64,000 bases of DNA from Gracilaria gracilis (taxonomy: Eukaryota; Rhodophyta; Florideophyceae; Gracilariales; Gracilariaceae): contig JARGSG010000021.1 in NCBI GenBank assembly GCA_030374805.1, forward strand, positions 1 to 64,000, in the 5' to 3' direction. The notes under the pieces were generated by a model, which was not told the origin of the DNA, did no database searches, and worked only from the letters and a program-made list of their open reading frames with translations. The translations under genes were made by a program, and so were the position numbers. Of this stretch, positions 51,533 to 61,927 are shown one piece after another. Positions within the stretch are counted from its first letter, which is position 1, and the number at the start of each line of letters is the position of its first letter.

Positions 51533-53776
51533 ATGGCTGGTCGGGAGCGAGTTCCCGTTGATCGCTACGTCGATCACCGCTACCTGTCGCTCAGGGACGC
51601 CGCACCTCGCTACGCCCCCCCGCCGCAGCCGCCGCAGCCGCCGCAGCCGCCGCAGCCGCCGCAGCCGCAACCTGTGCAACCGCCGTCGCATCAGCTGCTG
51701 CCGTTTTCTCACAAGTCCACTGCCGCTTATCTTCATCACGCGCAGCAGCAGCAGCAGCATCAGCATCAGCAGCATCTCCACCACCAACAGCACCATCAAC
51801 AGCCTCACAACCAACCTCACAGTTACCAACAACAACACCACCAACAACAACAACAACAACAACATCCCTCCCAAGTCCCTAGTCATCTCAACTCACACTC
51901 TCAATATCCTCCCAACCATGTTTCATCCCTTTCTTCCACCCAGTACGCTCTGCAGTCGGTCTACCAACAGCAGCAGCACGCCCATTACCCACACGTCAGT
52001 CTGCAACATCCCGATGCTCTGCGTCAGCAACTGCGGGAGAAAGAACTTCAGTATCAGGCAAATCTAGTCCAACTCGCCGCCCAGCAACATGCTTATGCAA
52101 TGGAACAACGTAAACGAGAACGCGCAAAAGAGGAGCGCCTCAGAAGGCTTCGCGTTATGCGCAAGGAATTCTTCGATGCACCCCTTGTGGAACACCGCTA
52201 CACTGTTCAGCAGATTATTGGCGAGGGTGCCAGTGGCGTTGTGTGTAGCGCATTTGATAGACAATCTCAAGAAAGTGTAGCCGTCAAACGCATCTCAAGA
52301 GGTTTTGAAAAAGTCCCAGTTTCCGTCCGAATTCTCCGCGAGCTCAAGTTTTTGCGTCTGCTAAGAGGCCATGAGAACATTGTTGAGATTAAGGATATCT
52401 TGATGCCTACTTCTGCGAAGGAATTCGATGATGTGTTTGTGGTGCTCGAGCTCATGCCTACTGATCTCAACCATGTGCTACGCCACAAGACGGAGCTCAG
52501 TCCTCTTCACATCCAATACTTCATGTTCCAACTTATGAGGGGGTTGTACTTCCTTCATTCATCGGGTGTCTTCCATCGCGACCTCAAACCCAACAATATT
52601 CTCATTGACCAAGACTGTTCCTTGCGAATTTGCGACTTTGGTCTTGCGCGAGCAAACTTTGACAAAGCTCCGGAAAAGGCCTTGTGGACCGATTACGTCG
52701 CAACTCGCTGGTATCGCGCTCCTGAACTGATCATGTCTCACTACACCTACTCTACCGCCATCGACATTTGGTCGGCCGGCTGCATTATGGCTGAAATGAT
52801 TGGCAATGGCAAGCCTCTATTCCCTGGGAAGGACGGCTACGACCAGTTACAGCTCATGACGGAGACCATTGGCTCGCCTTCCGAAGAGGCTATTTCTAAA
52901 GTGCGAAGCCAGAGAGTGAGGGAGCATTTCCGTGCGCTTCCGAGAAGAAACCGACGCCCTTTTTCGCAGATTTTCCCTCACGCCGATCCTGAGGCTTGCT
53001 CTATACTGGAATGGTTGCTAGAGTTTGACCCCGCAAAGAGGCCTACAGCCCTTCAGGCACTCTCGCATCCGTACTTTCGTGAGTTTTACACACCGGAAGC
53101 AGAGCTGGCTGCAAAACCGATCTCAGCCGATGAGTTTGCGTTTGAACGACAAAAGCTCACACCTGATGCTATGCGTCAACTGTTTCTCGAGGAAATTGCG
53201 TTGTATCATCCAGAACACGCCAAAGATCTTTTACAGAATCGTGATAGGAATGGTGGCTATGATATCCCTAGTCAATCGGACACATTTGCAAGCGCTATGC
53301 GCAGTGTACAAGAAGGTATTGCTCAACGCAAGACTTCAAGTATGCCAAAAGCCAAGTTCAAGCCCTTTAGCGAGGCATATCGGGCAAAACGTGATGGTGA
53401 GAAGTCACGCAAGAAGGACTCGGAGCACAGTGACACCAATATGGCCGAGAGACCTGTTCCAGTTGCTTGTCAGATAGTCAACGGAGTTCAGGTTGGATCT
53501 TCGGCGAGTTGGTATGGCGGCGGTACTCGTAGCGATAGGAGATCAATGCAGATGGATGCACGCCCCCCGGAACGGGAACGGACACCAGAACTCGATGCCA
53601 TGGCTATAGAAGTGGAAGAAGCGTTTGGAATTGTTCGGGTATCGTCTGGAAGTATAGTTCGTGGGGGATCCTGTGGACCCCAAGCTGCCTATCTACCGAC
53701 TGCAACTGGGATAGACAAGGACGTAGGTGCTGGGGCTCATATGGTCAAGGAGCATGATGTATCGAAGTGCCCGTAA
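51533..53776 (+). CDS. MAP kinase with TDY activation loop and Q/P/H-rich N-terminus
   Basis: The 747-residue product is a CMGC-family Ser/Thr kinase. The N-terminal 200 residues are low complexity: PQPPQPPQPP repeats, then Gln/His-rich runs. The kinase domain (about 222-515) shows GEGASG at 230, the ATP-binding Lys252 in VAVKRI, HRDLKPNN at 348-355 (catalytic Asp350), DFGLAR, and the activation loop TDY at 386-388 followed by VATRWYRAPEL. TDY, rather than TEY, is typical of plant group D MAPKs. WSAGCIMAEM and FPGKD complete the MAPK insert region. The C-terminal 230 residues are charged and probably regulatory. The ATG at 51533 is the first available. Intact, intronless. Upstream kinases and targets cannot be inferred. 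Confidence 0.95.
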   Translation: MAGRERVPVDRYVDHRYLSLRDAAPRYAPPPQPPQPPQPPQPPQPQPVQPPSHQLLPFSHKSTAAYLHHAQQQQQHQHQQHLHHQQHHQQPHNQPHSYQQQHHQQQQQQQHPSQVPSHLNSHSQYPPNHVSSLSSTQYALQSVYQQQQHAHYPHVSLQHPDALRQQLREKELQYQANLVQLAAQQHAYAMEQRKRERAKEERLRRLRVMRKEFFDAPLVEHRYTVQQIIGEGASGVVCSAFDRQSQESVAVKRISRGFEKVPVSVRILRELKFLRLLRGHENIVEIKDILMPTSAKEFDDVFVVLELMPTDLNHVLRHKTELSPLHIQYFMFQLMRGLYFLHSSGVFHRDLKPNNILIDQDCSLRICDFGLARANFDKAPEKALWTDYVATRWYRAPELIMSHYTYSTAIDIWSAGCIMAEMIGNGKPLFPGKDGYDQLQLMTETIGSPSEEAISKVRSQRVREHFRALPRRNRRPFSQIFPHADPEACSILEWLLEFDPAKRPTALQALSHPYFREFYTPEAELAAKPISADEFAFERQKLTPDAMRQLFLEEIALYHPEHAKDLLQNRDRNGGYDIPSQSDTFASAMRSVQEGIAQRKTSSMPKAKFKPFSEAYRAKRDGEKSRKKDSEHSDTNMAERPVPVACQIVNGVQVGSSASWYGGGTRSDRRSMQMDARPPERERTPELDAMAIEVEEAFGIVRVSSGSIVRGGSCGPQAAYLPTATGIDKDVGAGAHMVKEHDVSKCP

Positions 53777-55207
53777 CCAAAAGACATTTCGGTACGGAAG
53801 TTGTTTGTATAGGTGCCATATAGGTCAATATTGTACCGTTGTACAGATAGTACTTTGTTTCACTGCGGTTTTGCACGTTATTCAGAGTGCCGCAACCGTC
53901 TGGTATCTGGTTACACCTGGGCAAGAAAGCTGTTAGATTCCAGTACGGACTTTCGACGATGCAGTGTTTAAAGAAACCTTGCGAAGTCATACATCTCGTT
54001 CTGCAAGGATTAGTGTCTTGACAGCATTCGTTGGGCATAAGGACGATCACAGAAGCGGAAACGGGGGTACCCTCGTAGCCCCGATCTCGAGGCTGGACAG
54101 TTGTGCAGGTCTCGAGATCGGAGCAAGGCAGTAAATGAAGTGCTGATTCTAGCCAGAGCGCTCTCGTGGGAAGGAAAAACTTGTATGGAGTATAATACCA
54201 ATCATTTTATATCTTTGGATGGCTGTAACTTGTACCATCAATAATGGTAAGTTACCTCGGTGTTGACACCTGATCTCAACTTCTCAATAGACATCATGCC
54301 ACTCGCCTTCTCATGGTGTGTCTGTTTCTGGTTCGAGTGACACTGCGCGGAGTCGGACGCCAATGGATACGGAGAACCTCAATGCATTCTATCTAGCCTC
54401 ACCCACTCCCATAATCCACTGGTGACAAACGCACGACAAGCAAAGACCAACTTCGGCGTTCGGACACGCACAACATATAGTTCTCCTTCGAAGATAAATA
54501 TCTCCCACTACCTCTTCACGAATAGCCAGGTGAGTCGAATAGCCGAGCAAGGAACAAAGTCCCGAACCACTGAGGGGCCTGAGACTCGAGCCCATGACTC
54601 TTCGATCAGAATCGCAGTGGGCTCGAGTCTATCCCCTCCGGCGGCCCATACGAATGGATGCTTAGATGTACAAAGTCACAGTGTTCCACGTAAACATAAA
54701 ACGATTAACAACGGAACTTCATTTGTGATATAGTTGAGGCCATTTGTAGCAACACTGGGTGCTGCAACAGCGCTCGAGGCGAAACTGCAATGTGTCTACA
54801 AAGGTACTCCATGGCTCTGAGGGACAGACACATGGCAGTTTGACGGGGTCGCTGCGCATGAGGCTTGTACTACCGAATGGTGGATGGGTCATTTACACCC
54901 GCACATTATACCAGTCTCGTCAAGAATAAAGAAGAAACTTATGGGCCCTGAGATTTTCTAACTGCGGTCGGAGACAGAAGTCTTCCAACCGTCGTGACAG
55001 CGATCGATTCGCACCTGGGTCCGATGCTTTGATGACGTAGGGAACGGGTTATGGCCCTTTTTGGAAGTCATAGACGCAATCCCGGCGTGATCCGAAATCC
55101 GCGACATGTTCTAAAGGCCGAAGGCAATTAATATTGAGCTATGTGGCGGCAGTACACTCCTAACCGTAAAGGCGAGCAATGTAGCGAAACAAGTCCGAAA
55201 GGGTATC
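53777..55207. other. Intergenic, no gene
   Basis: 1.4 kb with no supported coding region. An 11-bp inverted repeat CCGATCTCGAG...CTCGAGATCGG (54081-54091 and 54111-54121, 19-base spacer) is the only structured element. Confidence 0.5.
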
Positions 55208-56167
55208 ATGCGTACGAGTGATAGCAATACATTCACAATGCTTCAGCTTTCGGCTACTCAACAACTCCTAATTCTACTAATCATATGCTTGACCAGTGTG
55301 CGAGCAAAGGCTCAGTCCATGCGAGCAGGTTGTGCACCCAGTTCGGAAGTTGAGGAAGCGCTACATCGAGCTGAACAAAGTGCGAGTCAGTGGTTAGGAA
55401 AGGACGGGGCACAAGCACTAATGGAATCGCTGAAGCAAAATGGAAAGCGACACTCTGACGGAACCATTTGTTTCTCGCAGTCAGACTTTGAACATTTCGG
55501 TACTCTCGCTAGTCAGCTGTATCAGGAGGTCGAAACGACTGACAGGCAATATCGACCAGAGTTTTCTGGAACTGAACAAGACGAGTCATTGGGGAGCTCT
55601 TCTCAATGCGTGTGTTTGGTGTGCGGGAAATCTTATGTTTCGTATTGTGATCGTAGCTTCCGTGCCAAGTGTTGTCCTACGTTCTGCAAAAACATCTTTT
55701 CGGCCATGGCGGTAGCAGCGCTCTCCGGAGTCGAAGGGAGTGGACTCGAGTCGTGCTGCGATGATGGAAGCAAACGTTGCCCAGCGACGAAGCCAAACTC
55801 TCGAAGCGCAAAGAAGGCAAAGGAAAAGGCTACGGAAACGCCTACATTCAACTTTCACCGCAATACTGCACAATTAAACGTGCTCCCAGGGCGAGTTCAA
55901 CCAACAGTAACACCGACAGTGGAAAGTAAAGTGCCTTCGAGAGGTCCAGAAATAGAAGACATGAACGGACAGGAAGGGGATCCCGTGAACGAACCGACCC
56001 TGGAGGTTTCGCAAGGAAGTAGTTTGTCTACAGGACGGCCGACGTCTCAACTAACGCACCAGGGTACAGATTCAGTTGATCAGAAGCCATTGGTTCAAGA
56101 AGTGGGAGTGACGGATCTGCTTGAGGACGAGGACGTTCCAATTCCAACCTCGGAGGAAGGTGTCTGA
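55208..56167 (+). CDS. Putative secreted Cys-rich protein
   Basis: A 319-residue frame starts at 55208; a second in-frame ATG at 55238 directly precedes a signal-peptide-like segment (MLQLSATQQLLILLIICL) with likely cleavage after VRAKA. The mature part has a helical region, then a Cys-rich patch. That patch has about ten Cys in roughly 70 residues (CVCLVCGKSYVSYC, CCPTFCKNIF, CCDDGSKRC), which could form disulphides. The last 120 residues are Ser/Thr/Pro-rich and acidic, ending LLEDEDVPIPTSEEGV, so an O-glycosylated or disordered extracellular tail is likely. No membrane helix follows. No family is recognised. It could be a cell-wall or matrix protein. Confidence 0.65.
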   Translation: MRTSDSNTFTMLQLSATQQLLILLIICLTSVRAKAQSMRAGCAPSSEVEEALHRAEQSASQWLGKDGAQALMESLKQNGKRHSDGTICFSQSDFEHFGTLASQLYQEVETTDRQYRPEFSGTEQDESLGSSSQCVCLVCGKSYVSYCDRSFRAKCCPTFCKNIFSAMAVAALSGVEGSGLESCCDDGSKRCPATKPNSRSAKKAKEKATETPTFNFHRNTAQLNVLPGRVQPTVTPTVESKVPSRGPEIEDMNGQEGDPVNEPTLEVSQGSSLSTGRPTSQLTHQGTDSVDQKPLVQEVGVTDLLEDEDVPIPTSEEGV

Positions 56168-56796
56168 AGATGTACAGGAACATATGCCAACCGCATGCTG
56201 CACAAAATAAAGCTTTCAGCGCGACACCGCCTAAGATATGCTATTGGTCTTGCGATACTCCGCATGTGCCGAGTGTGGAAGATGCTTGAAGGGGAGCATA
56301 AATAGGAAGGTATCTACTCTGTACAGTAGCTCATTTATGTAAAACCGCCCCTCCTCTGATTTGGGAAAAAGTGTAGATAAACCGCACGTTGCTGCTTTTC
56401 TCAAATCGCGAAGGGCAACCCCAATTTCGCGCCCGAAACACTTTCTCGAGCAACGACAGACCGGCGCTTTGACCACCCACCCACCCAACGTTTGCAAGTG
56501 GATTTGGCGTTGCGTCGAGCAAGCACGTTTCTGGACCGCTACTAGAGCGCCTCTCCAAGTTTGGGTTAACCTTCTACCCTTGTAATCACTGCCGGAGGAA
56601 GCTATTCTCCATGGTTTAATTCACCGTCCTTACACGAATGGTTCACGATTTCTGTTGAACGAACAGAAAACCCCAAAGCTCCAAGTTCCCGTTCTTCGAT
56701 TCCTGGCTAGCCCTCGCGTGCCCAAGAGGTGTGAACTCTCGGCTCACGCTGGGCACTGAAGATCTTCGTTTCGGATCTAACTCTCAACAACCGAAG
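56168..56796. other. Intergenic, nothing recognised
   Basis: 629 bp with AATAAA at about 56207 that may serve the secreted-protein gene. No other feature. Confidence 0.45.
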
Positions 56797-57630
56797 ATGA
56801 CCAACCGTCGGCAACGCTCTCCCGTGGCTTCCTCCTCTGTTCCTACACTGAAGAAGGATGACCAGGGGCAACCAGTTCTACCCGAATCATCGGAAAAGCA
56901 AGCCAGGATGGTCGACAACTGGATCCTCAAGTATCACATCGAATGGTCCGGTCTCACGCTCAATCCTTTCTATCACGAGCTCTCAACCAACATGCTCTCG
57001 CCAGCTCAGTATGCGCGTTGGCTTCTTGATCGTGCTTCCATATCCTTGGCTATTGTGGAGGGCGCGAAGCGAACGGCCGACATCGTCCGAAACGCACTCC
57101 CAGAGACTCAGTTTCCCCTTCTCCGTATTGCTGCTGAAGATGCGAGACACTTCACCGAGCTCGCTCTACTTGCTGGCCTCGATATCAACTCGGCGTTCCG
57201 CTTATCTACCCCAGCTCGCCAATTGGTACAACTGCTAGACGCTTCTACCGCGCCTGATGCACCACCAGCTGTTGCTGTCACCGCTGTTTGGGCATACATG
57301 CTAGCGTCATGGCAGGCCTGGGAGCTTTGTTCCTCCCGGGTAGAATCTCTCCCCGCAGAGTTTCAGAACGTCGCCAAGCAAATAACCAGACAAGAATCAA
57401 TCAAAGGCATTCACGACACCGAACGTGTTCTTGAACGGTTGTTGAAGTCCTCGGATTCGAGTGACCAGTTTGAGAAAGCGGGTAAGACCTTTGAAGAGGT
57501 CGCGAAACGTGCGAAGAGCGTCCTTGAGCACACGATGTTTATATCGGAGTCAAGCAATATTCCCGTCTGTACGTGTGGGAGAAAAGGTCATTATCCGGAG
57601 CAATGCACATTCAAGTCTCCCTTCCCATGA
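56797..57630 (+). CDS. TENA/THI-4-like (heme-oxygenase fold) protein with Cys/His tail
   Basis: The 277-residue product has, after a 45-residue polar leader, a helical domain that reads like TENA/THI-4 proteins: NPFYHELSTNMLSPAQYARW, then LLDRASISLAIVEGAKR, and later AVTAVWAYMLASWQAWELC. TENA proteins salvage thiamin pyrimidines, but several relatives have other roles, and the catalytic Cys of classical TenA cannot be placed with certainty. Unusually, the C-terminus ends CTCGRKGHYPEQC, which contains a CX4HX4C half of a zinc knuckle. The ATG at 56797 is the first in frame. Intact, no introns. The TENA assignment is by pattern only; a domesticated gag-like protein is the alternative suggested by the knuckle. 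Confidence 0.6.
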   Translation: MTNRRQRSPVASSSVPTLKKDDQGQPVLPESSEKQARMVDNWILKYHIEWSGLTLNPFYHELSTNMLSPAQYARWLLDRASISLAIVEGAKRTADIVRNALPETQFPLLRIAAEDARHFTELALLAGLDINSAFRLSTPARQLVQLLDASTAPDAPPAVAVTAVWAYMLASWQAWELCSSRVESLPAEFQNVAKQITRQESIKGIHDTERVLERLLKSSDSSDQFEKAGKTFEEVAKRAKSVLEHTMFISESSNIPVCTCGRKGHYPEQCTFKSPFP

Positions 57631-58415
57631 GGATCTTGTATCTGTATCGAGCAATCAACGAATCCGTCTCCGGACGTGTAGATTACATTCATTGTTGAGT
57701 TTAGGGAATCTTTCACGATGCTAGAGAGTCAGCTGGACCGGCTTCCGTGGCGAGTCTATTATATTATCCATCCATCTGTTTTCGCCTCCTAGAAGTCCGC
57801 AACACGCGTTATGCTATCCAAACTGAAAGAACCGGAGGTAAAAAGGGTGCGAGGTGTCCGTTCATTACGATTCTTTAGCATAGCTTGAATAGCTTCGATG
57901 AAAGCCCTCCATGTTGTGCGTAAAGAGAAAGCGTGATATCTCAGATATCTTGACTGGAAAAATAAACAGTCAAGGGCGCATCCGACTCGCATTTAACTTG
58001 CTTCCTCTTTTGGGTCTAGCACAAACGGATACGTTACCACAACAAATTTTTAGCTGGTAGCCCTCTTCGCTCTAGCCCAGCAGAGGTGAGCGACTCTTAC
58101 TTCTGACAAACGTAGAGCTACCCGCCACAATCCCCAGACTTCGTTGTCAACTGTTTCGAACTCTCAGAACACCCATTCCTAACCCCCATTCAGAAAGCTT
58201 GGAACCGACGCAAGTCCAGAGCCCTTTAGCATGCCTTTCTTTTCCCATACATCCGAATCGCAGGAGACCCCGAGGGGGTCCCGACCGCACCTTACGTTGA
58301 ACCCAAGTAGAGAGGTAAGCACGAAGAATTTTTGGCTATTGTCTCACCATCTATAGCTCTCCACCCATAGTTCGTGACAATCAGCTGCTGACAGTCTGTC
58401 CGCTTTTAACAGACA
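57631..58415. other. Intergenic, nothing recognised
   Basis: No gene is supported. A GACCCCGAGGGGGTC near-palindrome lies at about 58267. Confidence 0.4.
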
Positions 58416-58824
58416 ATGCTCGAGACTTTGAAAGAAAGTTTATTCCAGGAAGCGAAAGAACTGGTAAGTTTCCTTGCTGCACAGGAAGAGAGTGAATCTT
58501 GGAACTTCCTTATTGGTTTGTACGAAGGGCTCTGAGGCTGACCTACCTCTTTCCATTGTCGCGTTCAAAAAGAGTCAATCAGGTCCGTATCAGATTGCAA
58601 TCTTAGTACAGCATCCAACCATTGACAAATACTACGAATTCACTTCAGATGAAACTGGTGGTATCTTGGAGGTTTATGGGGAATATGACAGAGTCGACAA
58701 GACCGAACACAGAAGGGCAAACTCTCTCGCGGAAGGAAGCGTTAGTGAGCGTCGCAAAAATAAGCGAAGGATTGTAAGGGCTAAAAGACTTTTGACAGGA
58801 TCTAAGAATGCAACGAAGAACTAG
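58416..58824 (+). CDS. Possible small two-exon gene, unknown
   Basis: If an intron at 58516-58582 (GTTTGT...CAATCAG, 67 bp) is removed, ATG 58416 opens a 113-residue frame. It reads an acidic helix (MLETLKESLFQEAKELVSF), then GPYQIAILVQHPTIDKYYEF and a Lys/Arg-rich C-terminus (SERRKNKRRIVRAKRLL). The donor is not canonical and the product resembles no family, so this may be chance. The bestrophin introns here (84 and 89 bp) show that short introns are used. Confidence 0.22.
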
Positions 58825-60274
58825 ACGAAAGACCTCTCGGGCAGTTGATGATATACTGTACTCTAAACGTATTCTCAACATTCTTTTAGTAGGAATGTCT
58901 TCAAGTATATGAAACAGTCAATAATCGTTGATGAGATGAGCGATGCTGAAACTGAACTATGGAACTAGTTTTTCCATGTCCCAAGTTAGGAGTTGTTCAT
59001 CGATATGTGTTCTGATGCTGAGTACTCGTTCAAAACATTTCATGTAAACCCCAAACTCTTATCTCTATCCTAGATGCGCGACGAGCATAAACAGCTCGAC
59101 TGCTCATACTGTGCCTGAACATATATGGTCGTGGAAGAGATGGGGATGTTTACTCGAAACATCCCCACCTCGGTTTGTGCGATAAGTCCTTCCATTTGGA
59201 ATCCCTATTGCAATCCTTTCGCTCCGTCCTCTACTACGAAGGTAGCGTTCCTACCCCCTCACTGTAGAGAAGCATTTCGTGAAGAAGCTCGTTGAATGAT
59301 TTTGTGTGTAAGGTGACAAGAGCACATACAACCTTCGACTGATATGTCTTCATATCCCAAGACGACACGTTCCGTAACAAGCTTGAGTCGTTTGACCCCT
59401 TTGTTTATGAACTACAGATACTGACTTTAGCTGGTGTTGGCTCTACTTTTGAGAGAGCGTTTTTTGAACAGAAACGTTCCGCACCAAGATATAATTAAGC
59501 TACCCTTGGGTAGTGCGCTCATAAGCGGGAGAGTACCATTCTTTTAGTTTCGATGCAAAGGTTCAAGTTCTTTGACTGGCATGATCCAAGGTCATGTGAG
59601 CAGACCAGCACTCTAGCACAGACGGGCAACGAGGAGACGTGCAAATGGCAAATGGCAAATAAGCAAAGACCACACTCTTCGAAGCTGGACTTCATTGCAT
59701 CAGCTACAAGTGGGCCAGACATAATTGACCATCTTGCTGGCACATAACGTGGTATGCGGGCATCGTGGTATGGCAGCAGCGCTTCCCATGAAAACACAAG
59801 GTCCGGAACACCCAACGGCTGTGCCCAAATTCGAACTTGTAAAATGTAAACCCTCCACTGAAGCTGCGATCGCTGGGGCCACAAACCGTAACGGCAACAC
59901 CCCCAGATACCATCTTCCACATCATTCCCATTCATGAAGCCTTCATATACTGAGGCTTTATAACTCAACATCATCGCAGCCGAAGAAGAGAGACATCACA
60001 CCACCATTGTGCGAGCTTCAACAGAAATCATGAACCACGAGCTGCCACATATCAGCCCACAACCGAATGCACCTGTTCCTCCTCGTCGCGGCCGTTCCCG
60101 CACGCGACAAGCTCCAAGTCGGCAGCGTTCTCGCGCGCCACTGCGCACACGACAGCCGTCAACGTTTGTCATTCTGCCACCGAACAGCACATCCATCGCA
60201 CCAGTGCAACCGCTACTTGCATCCAAGCCGGCCATGTACGTCACTTGTGCGCGAGCAGCGTCTATTGCGTTGCT
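58825..60274. other. Intergenic, nothing convincing
   Basis: 1.45 kb. A Pro/Arg-rich open frame at 60030-60278 (plus) touches the end of malic enzyme on the other strand and is not supported. Confidence 0.45.
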
Positions 60275-61927
60275 CTAGTTGACAAGTGCTGCTGGTTCAT
60301 ACATACCTTGGCGGATCTTGTTCACGTCTAAACCGGACACGTCAGCCTGGTTTAGACCCAGTCTTTGCGCCTCATCACATACCGCTTTCGCAATAGCGGC
60401 CGAAATGTCTAGCAACGATGACAAGTCTGGATACATACACCCCACGTCTATCTGCTCGGTCTGAACCAATTTGCTCAACGTGTCGGCGGCCGCAAGAAGC
60501 ATCGACTCTGGAACGCTGGTTGTCTGCGACAGCAGAACGCCCAAACCAACGCCTGGGAAGATGTAGGCGTTGTTGCCTTGTCCAGGCACCATGGTGCGTC
60601 CATTTGGCAGCTTGACGGAAGGAAACGGCGACCCAGAGGCGAAAATGGCTCGAGCGTCGCTGTACTTGTAAGCCTGTTCTGCAGTGCACTCCGACTTGCT
60701 GGTTGGATTACTCAACGCAAATATGATTGGCCTCTCATTGATGCGAGCCATCTCACGAATAACATGATCAGTAAACGAGCCCGCAATTGTACTGACGCCT
60801 ATCAAAGCGGTTGGTTTGATTGCCTTTACGACTTGCAACAAGCCGCTGTTGGCCACCTGAGCGACGTCATCGCCAACGTTGTGCGCAAAGTCTCGTTTTG
60901 CGTCGCTGATATTGGCGCGTCCGTTGTAAACAAGACCGCGTGAGTCCACGAACCAGCACTTTTTGAGCGCTTGCTGCTCCTCTATGCCTTCCCTCTTCAA
61001 GGCCAAAACAATGAGGCGAGCGATGCCAATGCCGGCACTGCCGGCTCCCAAGAAGAGAAACTTGTGGTGCTCCAGCGAAGACGGCACGCCAGGCACACGC
61101 AAGGCGGTGAGAATTCCAGCGAGCCCGACGGCGGCAGTGCCCTGAATGTCGTCGTTGAAGCAGCATATGTTGTCTCGATACAGCTTGAGCAGGCGCAAGG
61201 CGTTGGAGTTTCCAAAATCCTCAAACTGAATTAAGCAGCTGTTTCCAAACCGTTTAACGGCGGCGTCAATAAATTCTCGCACAAACTCATCATACTCGGC
61301 GCCCGTGACGCGATCGCAGTCGAGCCCGATATAATTTTCATTGTTGCGAACGGCCGGCGTGTTACACCCGACATCAAGAACAACCGGCAAGCAATGCTGC
61401 GGCGGAATGCCGCCGCACGCCGAGTACAGCAGCAACTTGCCCACCGGAATGGCCATGCCGTTCGCTCCAAGGTCGCCAAGTCCGAGAATTCGCTCGCAGT
61501 CCGACACAACAATGGCTCTGACGTCGGGCTCCGGCCAATTGGCCAGCACCTGATCGACGCGTCCGCGCTGATCAATGCCGATCCACAAGCCGCGCAGCGG
61601 GATGTGCAGATCGGAATAGTGTTGGCAAGCGTCGCCCACGGTGGGCGTGTAGATGAGCGGCAGCAGCTTGCGCACGTTGGCCTGCACGGCGGCGAAGAAG
61701 AGCTGCTCGTCGGACGCGAGCACGTGCATGAGGAACTGGTAGCGACTGAGCGCGTCGGGCAGCGCGGCCAGCGCGGTGACCACGCGCTGTATCTCGTGCT
61801 GCAGCGTGCGCGGCGGCGCGGGGTGCACGAGCCCGGTGAGGTTGCTGGCGTGGCGCTGCGCGTGCGAGAAGCGGCGCGCGCGGTTGCGGCGCGCGCTGGA
61901 GAGCACGGGGTGCGGGGCGTGGGACAT
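60275..61927 (-). CDS. NAD(P)-dependent malic enzyme
   Basis: The enzyme oxidatively decarboxylates malate to pyruvate, giving CO2 and NAD(P)H. The 550-residue product has the N-terminal GL.HP..R start of the family, then LLPLIYTPTVGDACQHY (catalytic Tyr), GLGDLGANGMAIPVGKL, and CLIQFEDFGNSNALRLL (metal-binding Glu/Asp). The NAD domain reads CCFNDDIQGTAAV and FLFLGAGSAGIGIARL, with WFVDSRGLV, IFALSNPTSKSECT and NAYIFPGVGLG. Length is typical (550-600). The first 20 residues are Arg-rich with few acids and could be a mitochondrial leader; cofactor preference cannot be fixed by eye. ATG at 61927, just downstream of a GC-rich island. Intact, intronless. Confidence 0.96.
   Translation of the reverse strand: MSHAPHPVLSSARRNRARRFSHAQRHASNLTGLVHPAPPRTLQHEIQRVVTALAALPDALSRYQFLMHVLASDEQLFFAAVQANVRKLLPLIYTPTVGDACQHYSDLHIPLRGLWIGIDQRGRVDQVLANWPEPDVRAIVVSDCERILGLGDLGANGMAIPVGKLLLYSACGGIPPQHCLPVVLDVGCNTPAVRNNENYIGLDCDRVTGAEYDEFVREFIDAAVKRFGNSCLIQFEDFGNSNALRLLKLYRDNICCFNDDIQGTAAVGLAGILTALRVPGVPSSLEHHKFLFLGAGSAGIGIARLIVLALKREGIEEQQALKKCWFVDSRGLVYNGRANISDAKRDFAHNVGDDVAQVANSGLLQVVKAIKPTALIGVSTIAGSFTDHVIREMARINERPIIFALSNPTSKSECTAEQAYKYSDARAIFASGSPFPSVKLPNGRTMVPGQGNNAYIFPGVGLGVLLSQTTSVPESMLLAAADTLSKLVQTEQIDVGCMYPDLSSLLDISAAIAKAVCDEAQRLGLNQADVSGLDVNKIRQGMYEPAALVN

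Noticed and set aside
60009-60278. Pro/Arg-rich small protein at the malic enzyme 3' end
   Set aside because: It overlaps the malic enzyme stop in antisense, shows no family resemblance and has low complexity.
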